64,000 nucleotides of DNA from Rhodamnia argentea. Taxonomy: Eukaryota > Streptophyta > Magnoliopsida > Myrtales > Myrtaceae. Positions within the stretch are counted from its first letter, which is position 1. Each line of letters starts with the position of its first letter. Positions 22,289-33,632 of this stretch are shown piece after piece. A model generated the notes under the pieces. That model saw only the letters and a list, made by a program, of their open reading frames with translations. It searched no databases and had not been told where the DNA came from. The translations under genes and the position numbers were made by a program. The stretch lies in contig NC_063156.1 of assembly GCF_020921035.1 (NCBI RefSeq), positions 27,700,283 to 27,764,282 on the forward strand, given 5' to 3'.

Positions 22289-22334
22289 ATCACCTATTTA
22301 GCAAAAATCTCTGAATTTTTGCTAAATAGGTGAT
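22289..22334. repeat. Perfect 20-bp palindrome, unit 1 only
   Basis: ATCACCTATTTAGCAAAAAT (22289-22308) and its exact reverse complement (22315-22334) around a 6-bp loop. Unit 2 (about 49056-49091) has the outer sequence but a different, non-palindromic middle. This looks like a template-switch event. It overlaps the 3' end of the - strand reading frame at 22322-22666. Confidence 0.88.
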
Positions 22335-22666
22335 GGCTTGGCGATCAAGATTGGTGTGGAAGTAGGAGAGAGCCTTGAGGCGAGGAGGGGCAAATCCTCA
22401 CCGGTCTTGAGGATGGGATTGTTGTTCTTTAAGGTAGCATTTTCGGTTTGCATAAACAACTTAGCGAGAGTGGGGGGTGAGCTCGAGTCATGGATTTGGA
22501 GGTCGGTAGGTGATGGTGAATCGGGGATGATGGTGATGATCGAGACCAAGAAGACAAAGAGGGAGAAGCAAACATTGCTGATGAGCTTGATGGGAATTCG
22601 GATGAGGGCTTCTGAATCTTTAATGGGGGGCAGGTTTTTCTGGTCTTCATGATCGATCATTTGCAT
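22322..22666 (-). other. Unidentified - strand reading frame with one hydrophobic segment
   Basis: A 114-codon frame with a likely membrane segment (CFSLFVFLVSIITII) followed by a Ser/Pro-rich stretch, like the start of a type II membrane protein. A CATAAATAG motif lies upstream on the - strand (about 22783-22791). Unit 2 keeps only 82 codons (49056-49304) with a different C-terminus because of the palindrome difference, and indels upstream break the N-terminus. It is probably a gene fragment. I do not recognise the family. Confidence 0.3.
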
Positions 22667-23100
22667 AATTTGAGCCCCCTAGTCCTTTCTCTTTCCTTCG
22701 CGGCGCGGTACCCTGTGCCGAAGAAAACCCACGATTTTTCTCTGGGCGGCTCGTGCTCTTTTTTTTTTTTTTTTCCGCCTCGGCTATTTATGGGGTCCAC
22801 TGTGTGCGGCTACTTTTCCATTTCTTTTGTTCATTATCCGACAAGGACTCATTCAACCATGGGGCCCACTTGCTTTCTTTCTCTCTTTACGGCCACAAAA
22901 TCTTCACGTTTTCTTTTTGCAGCAATGAGATAAGCAATGAGATAAGTCCAAAACTTTATCTTGATCAAACTTGAGCATTCACGAAATTGCCACCGTACCA
23001 AAAGGAAAAAAATAAATAATAAAGCAGCATCAAGACTCCACTAAATATCAAATTTTGCATTGGGCTCAAACTCGAGACATATTTTAACACCGATGACGAA

Positions 23101-23460
23101 GGGTTCAACGTCTGACTATCTGTTGCTAGTGCAAAAATCGATAGTTGAATTACATCGAAAAAACTTTGCAAAAAACTTTGAGTTGATTTTGAATTTTTTT
23201 CTTTGTTGATATATTTTGAGCCATGTTGAATGTTAATTGTTCCCCGGCATCATTTTTAAAGTAGACCAACCCACGGTCGTTGAACGCTTTCATAATACAA
23301 CCTATTTCAACCGCCGGATGATTTTAAAATTTTTATAGTAATGATCTAAAGATTGCCGACGTCACTATTGATCGAAAAAAGTTATGTTATACAAGGACAA
23401 TTGAGTAAAAAGATCATGCTTTTTCCACTCTAACCATAGTTAAAATACTCCATATCATAA
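23101..23460 (+). repeat. Direct repeat, copy 2
   Basis: Partner of 21577-21925. It carries about 50 bp extra in the middle (GTTCCCCGGCATC...) that copy 1 lacks. Confidence 0.6.
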
Positions 23461-24052
23461 CGGAGGAATAAAAGAGTATGTGCACCTGATTTCGAATCTA
23501 TCTTGCTTTAGGCGGAATCACGAGCTCAAGTTCTTCTCCTCTATCACCCTCTGTATTCCTGGCTTAATGAGCCGGTCCTTCAACCGCGCGATATCTGTAT
23601 ATGCTCCTTTATGTGAGGCAGGTTTAGAGAAGAGACTTAAGCACTATTTACGGAATTTACAATCGAGTCTTCTCATTACGGGCCGGGTTCAACTCGGCAC
23701 ACACTATACAGACCCATATTAGACTAAGAATCCTTATAAATTGCCTTTTTTAGACCAACTCGTAAAATGATAGATTAATATCGTAATACGGTAAATTACA
23801 ATCTCAATTAATATAAGCCCACTTTAGGAAAATTCTTGCAATGGATTCTGACCCAGATTAGGACAAGAACTCTACACCTACCACAAGCTTCCCGTGTTAA
23901 GAGAATCTTAGGCATTTGGTTCCCTTAACTAAACAATGGCCTCTCCAGCTCATCATCTTCATAACGATCACATGGTCATAGCCTGTCGTTTGATCAGGGC
24001 TCAAAGACCCTCAATCTTAATTAAGACTTCAAACTTCGTCACTACAAGGAAG

Positions 24053-24590
24053 ATGCAAACCATGTCCAATCATGGAGAATCCATCACCTGTAGCGGACCA
24101 CACTACAACAGAGTGAAAGAATTGCAGGCATTCGACAAGACCAAGGCCAGAGTCAAAGGCCTCGTGGACTCTGGCGCGACCAAGATCCCCAGGATCTTCA
24201 TCCATCCTCCAGAGAACTTGCCCGATTTGTCAAACGACACGGAAGGGACCGGCCTCCCGTTACCAATCATCTATCTAAGAGGCTATCGGGACTCTGGGCG
24301 GGGGGGCATCATCGATGGGGTGCGCGAAGCATCGAGGGAATGGGGAATCTTTCATTTAATCAACCACGGGATTCCGCTCGACGTGACGGACAACATGTTG
24401 GAGGGCGTGAAGAAGTTCCATGAGCAACAAGTGGAAGTGAAGAACTGTACTCTAGAGATGGTACGAAGAGAGTGAGGTACTTTGGCAATGTAGCCTTGTT
24501 CCGGTCAAAAGCAGCAACTTGGAAGGACACTATCATGTATGAATTCCAGGATGGCGAGCTAGACCCAGAGGCTATTCCTCCTATTTGCAG
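24053..24590 (+). pseudogene. Broken 2OGD exon 1 (gene E1)
   Basis: Start and reading frame match gene C exon 1 (MQTMSNHGESITC ... INHGIPLDV). A 4-bp deletion after the EVEVK codons (near 24443) shifts the frame and ends translation nine codons later; the other frame then continues correctly (LYSRDGTKRVRYFGN ... PICR) to a normal donor at 24590. Exons 2 and 3, with all iron and 2-oxoglutarate ligands, are missing: the next recognisable sequence is the RLK fragment 270 bp on. It is therefore a 5' gene stump fused to a foreign 3' end. E2 shares the deletion, so it predates the unit duplication. Confidence 0.88.
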
Positions 24591-24862
24591 GTATGTTCCA
24601 ATCTTTTTTTTTTTTTTTGGCTGGAAGGCCAAATAATTTTGGCCTTTTTCTCTAACTGAGGACTGGTTGGAATTCAATTTAACGTACTGTGTCAAAAACC
24701 GGAAACCATGTCGGATCATCCCGCGTAATGCATTTCAATACAGCTCAAAGCTTGGTATTTGAGCACCCTTTAACAACTATTCTGCTTTGATCTCTCTTCA
24801 ATGCTTTTAGGAATGAGAATCACCCACAACTGATTGTTGTTTCTTTTTTGAATATTAAAGCG

Positions 24863-27027
24863 CAGAAGAGACTGAACGAAGGATTTCTGTACGAAAACAA
24901 CTTCGACTTGTGTGGGACTCGGTTCCTCTCTTTAAGGACTTGTAATGCTTTGGAGGGTCGAAAGCCCTTTCGACCTCAACCGTATGGGGCTGCGACAACA
25001 GTACCCTCCACGACTATACCTGAGACAGCCAATGTTGTGTTAACCATGTAACCTGACTAAATGTTCTAGTTTGCCAAAATCGGCACATCCCTCTGCCCTT
25101 ATTGGATCAATCTTGGCAACTGTTGCATTGTCGGCCATAGGGATTCTTATGTTCACACTCTATCGTCGGAGGAAACAGAAACTTGGCTTTTCGGCTGAGG
25201 TTTCTGATGGCCATCTAAGCACTGATCAGCCTAAGAGTGCTTGTAAGGAAAATGGCTCTCCTTTAGCTAGCCTGGAATATTCAAATGGATGGGATCCGCT
25301 TGCTGATGCTCGGATCGTTAATGAGTTTTCTGAAGAAGCTTTGCAGAGCTTCAGATTCAATCTGGAAGAGGTGGAATCTGCCACTCAGTATTTCTCGGAG
25401 GTGAATGTGTTGGGTAAGAGTGACTTCTCTACCACATACAGAGGAATACTGAGAGACGGCTCTGTAGTCGCCATCAAATGCATCAACAAGACTAGCTGCA
25501 AGGCTGATGAATCTGAGTCCTTGAAGGGTTTGAATATGTTGACCTCGCTGAGACATGAAAATCTGGTGAGGCTGTGAGGATTCTGCCGCTCAAGGGGCCG
25601 TGGGGAGTGCTTCCTGATTTATGATTATGTTCCGAATGGGACTCTTCTAAGCTTTTTGGATTTGGAGGGGGATGTTGGCACCCTTGAGTGGTCCACTAGA
25701 GTTTCGATTGTGAAGGGAATCGCTAAAGGTCAGTGGTGTCTGATGATTTCCTTCTTGTTTCATCTGAATGGCTATCTAGTGAATTTCAATCCTTGTTCCA
25801 TAATTTCTCCAAAACTCGAGTTTGGCTCCGAGTTCTTTATTTATCCTTGTGCTACATGTTTGATAACTCTGGTTGCTGCTGGCTATTGCCTTCTAAGTTG
25901 TCCTCCCTGCATAAAGCTTTTGTTGGATTTTGGTACTTGAATTGAGTTTTGGATTTTATCTGATGCTAGAGAGCTACCTGTAACCTTGGTAGGTTATTGT
26001 TGGTGGGTGCTTGAAGACACATTTTAAGCACTGCTTAAAAAGAATGCTTGTAATTCCAAATCTCCAAATTGAGTAAAGTGTAATGGTTTTACGTGCGGCA
26101 TGAAATTCGAACATTCAAAAAAGTCACTTGTTTACACTGCCAAAGGGACATTTATGAGCCCAATAAGTGTTTTAAATGCACTCGTCAGCATTTTTAAATT
26201 CAAGCAAGAACCTTCAAAACGATAACTCCAGTTCTAATTTCTTCTGATGCATCATTGACAGTGCTTTGGATCTCTAGTGAGCAGTAACCACCTGAGGGGC
26301 TATGAAATTCATAATAGCATGGGCTAGTCTTTATGGAGGAACAAATTTAGGTGGTCCAGGACTTCCATCATTTGAGGAACACTGCCATTGTTGAATTTGC
26401 TGCATTATAAATTTTGCCTGGTCACTGCTTTGTCATGTACTAATATGGGTAATGCTTGTGGTGCTCAAATAGCATACTGTGGCGTTTAATTTAAATGTTT
26501 TTCTTTCTCTGATTTTGTTGATTTTCGAATGATTTTACGAAACAGGTATTGCCTATTTGCATGCTCACAAACCGAACAAGGCCCCTCTCCTTCACCAAAA
26601 CATCTCGGCGGAAAATGTGCTCATTGACCAGCGATACAATCCGCTGCTCTATGACTCCGGTCTCCACAGGCTCCTCACGAATGACGTCGTGTTCTCGTTG
26701 CTCAAAGCTAGCGCTGCCATGGGCTACCTAGCGCCCGAGCACACGTCCACGGGCCGGTTCATGGAGAAGAGTGATGTCTACGTGTTTGGAATGATCGTGT
26801 TCCAGATTTTGTCGGGGAAGCAGAAAGTCGATCACGCCGTGCGTCTGGCTGCTGAATCGCGCAGATTCCAGGAATTCATCGAAGGGAATATCCATGGAAG
26901 GTTCTTCGAGTACGAGGCGGCTAAACTCGCGAGGATCGCCTCGCTTTGCACCAACGAGTCTCCTTATGACAGGCCATCCATGGAGGCCGTGATTCACGAG
27001 CTGAGTAATTGTAGTAGCTGTCTCTGA
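24863..27027 (+). pseudogene. 5'-truncated LRR receptor-like kinase pseudogene (RLK1)
   Basis: Exon a (24863-25728) starts after the LRRs with NEGFLYENNFDLCGT, then a transmembrane helix (ILATVALSAIGILMFTLY), a juxtamembrane region and the N-lobe (VVAIK). Exon b (26546-27027) has the C-lobe and ends NCSSCL. It resembles the LRR-RLK family of Arabidopsis At5g51560 (from memory). The family is an atypical kinase: the catalytic loop reads HQNIS where HRD is usual, and DSG replaces DFG. Lesions are no signal peptide or LRRs, a 1-bp frameshift near 25045, and an in-frame TGA at 25575-25577 (CGA to TGA, expected RLRGFC). The intron 25729-26545 keeps GT-AG. The TGA is shared with RLK2, so the copy was dead before duplication. 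Confidence 0.88.
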
Positions 27028-27470
27028 TTGTGGGGCCTTACTGGATAAATGTTCCGAGAGCCATTTCAAAAGTTGGTCCGAAGAAGCTACCTGCGCGGTA
27101 CCACAAATGTTGTAACCTACCGGCTTCAGCATTTTTTGGTTTTTGGTCCTTTGCCTTACGGCTGTGCTTTCTTCGAGCACGGTATGCGCATGTATAATTG
27201 CTTTGCGAAATAGTTTCTTTAGGAGTAGGTTCATTTCGAAAGTAGATTTTTGATATTTCTCGTCACGTGCTGCAATTGTGTGGGCGAAAATCGCTGTCGA
27301 CTTTGGGTGTTTTGTGGCATGTGAGAAATGCTCGAGAGAAAAAATCTCCATCGACATGTCAGCAATTTTAACTGCTAGTTAATCGAAGGGATATGTTTTT
27401 CGTTGCTGATTCATGGGTCAAAGCACGTGAGAAATGCTCGAGAGAAAAAATAACACTTCCCTTGTTTCTG
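27028..27470. other. RLK 3' flank and A2 upstream region
   Basis: Former RLK 3' UTR, then two copies of a GTGAGAAATGCTCGAGAG segment about 107 bp apart. Unit 2 gene A begins right after. Compared with unit 3 (59865-59983) about 119 bp of A promoter is missing here. Confidence 0.7.
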
Positions 27471-27475
27471 CAGAA

Positions 27476-27482
27476 TATAAAT
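27476..27482 (+). promoter_or_regulatory. TATA box of gene A2
   Basis: TATAAAT 76 bp before the A2 start codon, conserved with A1 and A3. Sequence upstream of it is shortened by the deletion. Confidence 0.55.
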
Positions 27483-27551
27483 GGTCATACAGCCTCGCCA
27501 GAAGGACACGATCCAATCACCTTAATAGGCTTCAAAGCTTCTGCTACCAAG

Positions 27552-29023
27552 ATGCAAACCTTGGCCAGTCCTGGTGAATCCTTCACCTGTAGCGCACCGC
27601 CCTATGATAGAGCCAAAGAAGCAAAGGAATTTGACGAGACCAAAGCCGGCGTCAAAGGCCTCGTCAACTCGGGCGTGGCCAAGGTCCCTAGGCTCTTCAT
27701 CCACCCACCCCAGAACCTGCGTGACCTGTCCTCCGACACGGATGGGGCCGCCACTGGCCTTGAGGTCCCTGTCATCAACATGATGGGCTATGGGGATTGC
27801 CGGCGGAGGGACGTGGTCAACGATCTCCGTAGAGCATCGGAGACTTGGGGTTGCTTCCAGATGATCAACCACGGAATCCCGGTCGACGCTATGGAACGCA
27901 TGCTGGAAGCTGTCAAGCAGTTCCACGAGCAGCCTGAGGGAGTGAAGAGAGAGTGGTACTCCAGAGACGATGCTAAGAAATTTAGGTACTACAGCAATGG
28001 AGACTTATTTTGGTCCAAAGCAGCAACTTGGAAGGACACTATCTTCTTTGAGTTGCCGTTTGAAGGGCCAGAACCAGAGGCAGTCCCTGTTCTATGCAGG
28101 TCTTAATCATGATTTATACTCTGTTCCTTCACCTAAGACCTTGACAATTTTCAAAAACTATGCACCCTGTTTCCATTTTATTTTAAAAGGGATCGAAAGC
28201 AGTTTTTCGTATAACTTCAATATGGTATCAGGGCGAGATATCTCAAGTTCGATTCTTCGCACCTCTTTCATCCAATTATGACTTTCCCTTCTTTACACGC
28301 ATCAGTTCAGTTATTGTTTCCGCATGATGCTTTCTTTCACTCCTTCGCAGAGAGCCGGTTTTTGAGTATGAAAAACACATCGAAAAATTGAAGAGATCTC
28401 TGTCCGAGCTACTATCAGAGGCATTAGGGCTTGATTCAGGCTATCTTGGTGAAATTGAATGCATGGAATCCAAGAGAATGGTAGGCCATTACTACCCAAT
28501 TTGCCCTGAGCCAGAGCTGACTGTGGGGACAATCAATCACTCAGATGCCGCATTTCTCACCCTTCTCCTACAAAACCACCATGAAGGCCTCCAAGTCCGC
28601 CACAAAAACCAGTGGGTTGATGTGTCCCCTGTGCCTTGAGCAATCCTAGCCAACATGGGAGACCTCATGCAGGTACAAAGATCATTCAAATTTGTCACAG
28701 ACTAGAGTAAGGTCATCTTCCAGTCGAAAGTTTGCCTGATTTGTTGATTGCAGCTTGTTAGCAACGACAAGTTCAAGAGCGCGGAGCACCGGGTCCTCGC
28801 CAGGCTGGCTGGGCCTCGGGTCTCGGTTGCGTGCTTCTTCTTCCCCGGGGGGACACAGAAGTCGAAGCCGTATGGACCGATAGAGGAGCTTCTCGACGAG
28901 GACAATCCACCCCTGTACAGAGAGACCTCTTTCACAGAGTACTATGGGTATTACCTCTCCGATGGCAATGGCCTAAATGGCGAACCTGTACTTCCTCATT
29001 TCAGATTAAGCGAGCCCAAGTAG
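27552..29023 (+). pseudogene. 2OGD gene A2, disabled by a premature stop
   Basis: Exons would be 27552-28099, 28351-28672 and 28754-29023, exactly as in A1 and A3. In exon 2 the Gly codon GGA of SPVPGAIL is TGA (28637-28639). The product would end before the second iron ligand (H302) and the RxS motif, so it should be inactive; the stop lies upstream of a splice junction and could trigger nonsense-mediated decay. All other frames and splice sites are intact, so the loss is recent. A HHEGL for HHGGL change sits nearby. About 119 bp of promoter is also missing. Confidence 0.9.
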
Positions 29024-29399
29024 AGAGTACAAACATCTGTATGAGTTTTTCAAAGAAAGTGTTAAAATCTTTAAATAAGGCTACGTTGATTGCCTAAGAG
29101 AGGACCAAGATATGGCCATGATCCTTCGGGCTGTGGAAACATTTGAATCTCTTTCACCAAACGATAATTCCAATTAAGTTGCAAATTTAGGACGAGCTTC
29201 ATCATCCCTTTCAATCTCATCCGTGAGAGGTCTCCAAGTTGACATGTCGATCTCTCTAATTGGCAGAAGATTTAGGGCTGTCAAATTCGTGCCGCGACAT
29301 CAGATTCGATCTACGTCTCATGCTGTCTTGTTGCTTTCCATACTGTTTCATGTGCTGAAAAGTGAAACGAAAGAAGGAGGAAAAGTAAATGAGGAATGT

Positions 29400-29892
29400 T
29401 GTTAGAGGTATGTCTTAAGTTTAAGCCAGTAAGGAAAATTAGGAAGTTTCCTAATTTGAGTCGGATTGCTAGTTTGAACAGGTTTCTAATTTGGATCCAA
29501 TTCCTTTTTATGTAAGAAATGAGTTTTCTTTGTGAAGGGTATCTAAGAGGTTACTTCTTAATGAACAACACCTTGAAGCAATCCGAGGGTGTTCAAGCTA
29601 ATTAAATCTTGTGGGTAAGATATGTGAATACCATTGTGAGATTGAGATTATTTCAAGAGGAATTGTGAAGGCCAAATACTGTGAGAGTTACTCGGTATAA
29701 TTGAAGCTGGAAAACACTTCAGAGTATTTGAGGTGATCAAATGTGGTTGTAATCTTTGTTATATCGCTTAATCTATAGTATAATGTTGTGTTGCCCTCCA
29801 ACAGAATAGGTCCCACTAATTGAACCATGTAGATATTATTTTGTTTATTATTGTTCGATCACTTGTTATCCACAACAAAAGGTATCAGAGCC
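29400..29892 (+). mobile_element. Truncated Copia LTR plus PBS (unit 2)
   Basis: Unit 2 copy of 1953-2445: LTR 29400-29877, primer-binding site GGTATCAGAGCC at 29881-29892. No gag/pol or second LTR. Confidence 0.75.
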
Positions 29893-30506
29893 AAACTTGG
29901 CTGAGTTGAAGCGAGGGAGGAGATAGGCGACAGATAAGGGTTTTTAGGTTAAAAAGGGGTAAATGTGGAATTATGAAGATTGAGTGAGGGAAAGATTGGA
30001 AATTAAAAATATACATTAACTCGGGTCTTTTGTATGCCGAGAAAGCTAGAGCAAGTAAGGAGGAGCCTTGAGTTAAAGGCCTTTAGAAGACCTTGGAAAT
30101 GCTAACATTTGGGAAATGGGCTCTTCAAAAACAATTGCCAAACACTCTAGCATTCGGCTAAGAGACTTTACAGGCTCAAAGAACTTTGCAAGTGGGTTCC
30201 CAAACACAGCCTCATTGGAGCATGCTCATTGAGAGTTGCTAAATAAACAAGCGCCGGGTGTTATTCGGCTAAGTTTGACTTGTAAGGTTGCGTGTAACAT
30301 CTTGAAAGAGAAACTACCGCCCGATTAATTAACACAAGTCGAAAATGTAGGAAAATCCATTTGCAACCACTAAAGTAAACTCGATGAGACATATGTTTCA
30401 TTTAAAGATGGGCGAAATTGCGTCGATTGCTGACACAACGTTATATTTAATGTGGTCATTAGTCGATTGAGTTTGGTTGAGATTGACTTGGATAATGAGG
30501 CACGTG

Positions 30507-30670
30507 GTTTATTCTATTATTTTCGAGCCCGGTGGGGGACGAATTACCTTAACTTGCGCTTGTATAATTGCTTTGCGAAATATTTTCTTCAGGAGTAGGT
30601 ACGCATCCAAGTTAGATTTCCGATATTTCTCATCAATTGTGCGGGTGAAAGTGGCCGTGAGTTTCAATGC
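30507..30670 (+). pseudogene. RLK 3'-flank relic (unit 2)
   Basis: Same relic as 3060-3232. The following spacer has the empty SINE site near 30857 and runs gene-free to B2, with a LINE tail at 30986-31110 and the GA tract at 32102-32128. Confidence 0.6.
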
Positions 30671-30985
30671 CTGAAACTAGCCCTGTTGCCTTCGAAGTTG
30701 CGATGGCATATGCATGAAGCATGGCATCGCAGATTGAGAGAAACAGAACTTGATCGAACTTCCTTTCCTTTTTCCGATTTCGTTTTGGTTTTGTTGGTCG
30801 CGTCAGGACAAAGACGGTGGGTTAGGAAAATGATTGGAGAAGAGAAGGATAAAAAAATGTGTATGAAAGTTGAAACTTTATAGCTGAAAACAAAGATGAA
30901 CAGAGAAGTTGAAGATGGGGATGAAGAGGAAGAAGTAGGGCTAAGTATGAGTCATTTGACCAAAGATTTGTCAACACTCAAGACC

Positions 30986-31110
30986 TTTTTTTTTTTTGCT
31001 CGAAATTGAAACTTCATTCATTCAACGTATCAGTTCAGAGAAACAAGGAAAGCTAGATTCAAAACACAACAAATCCCCCAAAGATTGGGCGGGGGGTGTT
31101 TGGGGGGCGG
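30986..31110 (-). mobile_element. LINE tail (unit 2)
   Basis: Copy of 3740-3860 with the same oligo-T start; its G-rich end is longer (near 31088-31112). Confidence 0.5.
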
Positions 31111-33540
31111 CTTTGATAGTCAGACTTTAAGTTTACTTAAAACTGCCATGCCGCACTTAAAAACTCTATAAAAAGGCCGCGTAGGATGAATCGTCAGAAT
31201 ATGTCGTCGGACATTTTGAAGTGATTGATTAAGCGATATAACAAAAATTAAAACAACATTTAACGAGAGAGAATGTAATATTTATGTACAAAAGTGAAAA
31301 GAAAAAGTTGAATAGTCAAAAGGTAAAAGAAGTAGAAGACTTGGTCTTGGTCATCAAAGGAGGGGATATCCTTCGGTTTGAGAAGATAAACGTAAACACT
31401 TCCATTATTCAATTGAAGCTAAAAAAAAAGATATTCCCAAGTAAAAGGACAGATTCATTGACCGTTTGGTGTAATTAACCGAAACTCGAGTTATGGCTAA
31501 TTGTCATTGGCCGACTTTATCACTTAATTGAACGATTGAGGATTGATTATAAGAACTGAATAGAAGTGATAGGTGGACGATCAAATAGTTTTTCAATCTT
31601 TTAGCATATTTAACGTGTGTAATCAGGTTATTTAGATAGATGGTCGCAGATGTTGCTATATATGCCATTGAAATTTTAGTCTAAATAAGCTGAATCAGCT
31701 TCTCACGGATTGTGAACGCAATGGGAATCATAAAACTTTTCTCACTTTTGCTTCGAAATAACATTTCCTCACAATAGCTCTGTTTCATCATGACTCCCTA
31801 CTTTGTAGATTGATTTCAGATGACAGATCGGTGGCCACAAGAGGGTATCTTGTGAACAGATAAAGAAATATGCAAGCACACACTTTAAGGCGATTCAAAA
31901 TTGAGGTATTGAATCTCACATATAAGAGAAGATGGTACGAGAGTCAAATGGGAGCTCCTTTTTTTTTTTTTTTTTGGGAATTGCAGTCTAGTAAAATTTA
32001 CAATATGTTCATATCTCTGTGTCTCTTCCAGCATGGTGATTGCAGTCTGATAAGATATCTTATTGTCTGCTAATGCAGGAGGCTTAACAATGTCCTGGAC
32101 GGAGAGAGAGAGAGAGAGAGAGAGAGAGGTAGGCAAACAAGGAAAAGGTAAGAGTGAGCTGAGAGAAAAGAGTAGAAAAACGAAAGAAAGCAAGAGGGTT
32201 ACGTTGTATACCCTCCTCGGGGACCTCGACGAGTCGAATTCTCTCCGTTCAAAGCCCTGGTAGGTGCTCGCACCCTTCATTCATCTAATTGGAGACATCT
32301 TTTCGAACCGAGTCCTAATTTGGGATATTTATTGATTTCTAAGTTGGTGGGTTAAAACTAGGAGTTTCTAAGCTGAGAAATCACGGGGGATTGAAATTTA
32401 GGGTGCTTTGGAGCTGTAAATTTTGCAGAAGTCAATTTGGATCAATTTGGGCTTACAGTTTGCCCACAGCAAATTTTCAAAGTTACAGGGAACTGCTGAA
32501 CAGTAGCGAATTTTTTGCAATTTTAGCCCCGGTTGTGGCCCGGTTTCGGATGTCTTTAGAGTCGACAAAGCTTAGGATGTTTAAGTATCTTGAAAAAGGC
32601 TTTTGTTGACTTTAGAATTGTTAGAATCAGAGTTTGAAGGGGAAAGTTGTAGCGTAAACCAGTCCGGCGAGTAAGCTGCGCGTAGCAGACAGCAGGAAAC
32701 ATCTGCTACGTCGAGCCTTTCGTTGTTATGTAAGAGTCGATTGGTCGACGAATAAATGTAATTAGTTAAGTTGTTCATTAGAGTATTTATTACTCAGTTT
32801 TTGATCCGTTTTTCCATATATTTGACATAAATTTAGACGTGTCGGCTCAAGTAACTCTTGTAGGTTGGTGTTGGCATTATCAGGTGAATGGTACAATTTC
32901 TTCTTGTATTTGTAAACTCATATTTAAAAAATGATAAGTACTAGATAGGTTATGAGTTGAGAAAGAACATTTTTGTTGCATAAATAGGATCGAACAATTA
33001 CTGCATTTTTTTACCAAAAAAAAAAAAAAACAATTATTGCCGTTTTATGTATTTGAAATGGAAAGTCATCTTTTGGCTATATGCATGAGCTGATTTCATC
33101 TACGTGATTTGTGAACCTTTACGAAAGGATTGGGAAAAGTTCATGATTCATGACTCTGAATATGGTTTGTAAAAAGTGTTCTGATATGATTGAAATACGA
33201 GAGCTATATGTGTTTTAGTTTACATGATCGACTTAGTGGTATATATATTCTAATTTATATGAAAGATTGTATGAAATGATCTGTGATCATCTTGTGACGT
33301 GATTTTGAGCTGGCTTGCGATGTGAGAAAGACGTTGCGAGTTTAAATACTCATGTATCCTGTTCCCCATATGTTGGCAGTTTTAAATATGAAAGATGGTC
33401 CGATAATTGCAAGTCAATCGGAAGCTATTTGTATTTGTTTGTCCAGAAACATTAAACCATGCACTATCTGGCAACAAGTTCCTATCGAGCTGACTATATC
33501 GGATGGCGACTCGGCACCTCCCACCTCTCCATTGTTTCTG
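31111..33540. other. A2-B2 spacer, no gene seen
   Basis: Aligned with 3861-6280. Includes the GA microsatellite 32102-32128 and small indels. No coding sequence recognised. Confidence 0.6.
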
Positions 33541-33632
33541 CATAAATACAGATTGAGATGGTCGTACATATAGCCTCACAGAAAGGACACAATTCAATCA
33601 CCTTTGCCGGCTTCAAATTTCCCCTTACAAAG

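Larger units (their letters stand above)
1..27447. repeat. Tandem array unit 1 (about 27.4 kb)
   Basis: First complete copy of the tandem unit. Phase is set by gene A: the start codon at 105 recurs at 27552 and 60073. Gene order A-B-C-D-E-RLK is the same as in unit 2, and introns and spacers align throughout, so this is a segmental tandem duplication and not independent gene duplication. Unit 1 differs by a SINE (3420-3614), a 580-bp MITE (10254-10833), a 51-bp local duplication (13128-13229) and a 20-bp perfect palindrome (22289-22334). The true end points cannot be placed because both edges lie inside the array. Confidence 0.93.

Noticed and set aside
24863-27027. Functional receptor kinase
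   Set aside because: No signal peptide or LRRs, an in-frame TGA, frameshifts, and HQN/DSG in place of HRD/DFG.
33558-33632. Upstream start for B2 adding 25 residues
   Set aside because: The extension is leader sequence; B1 and all paralogues start at the aligned ATG (33633).
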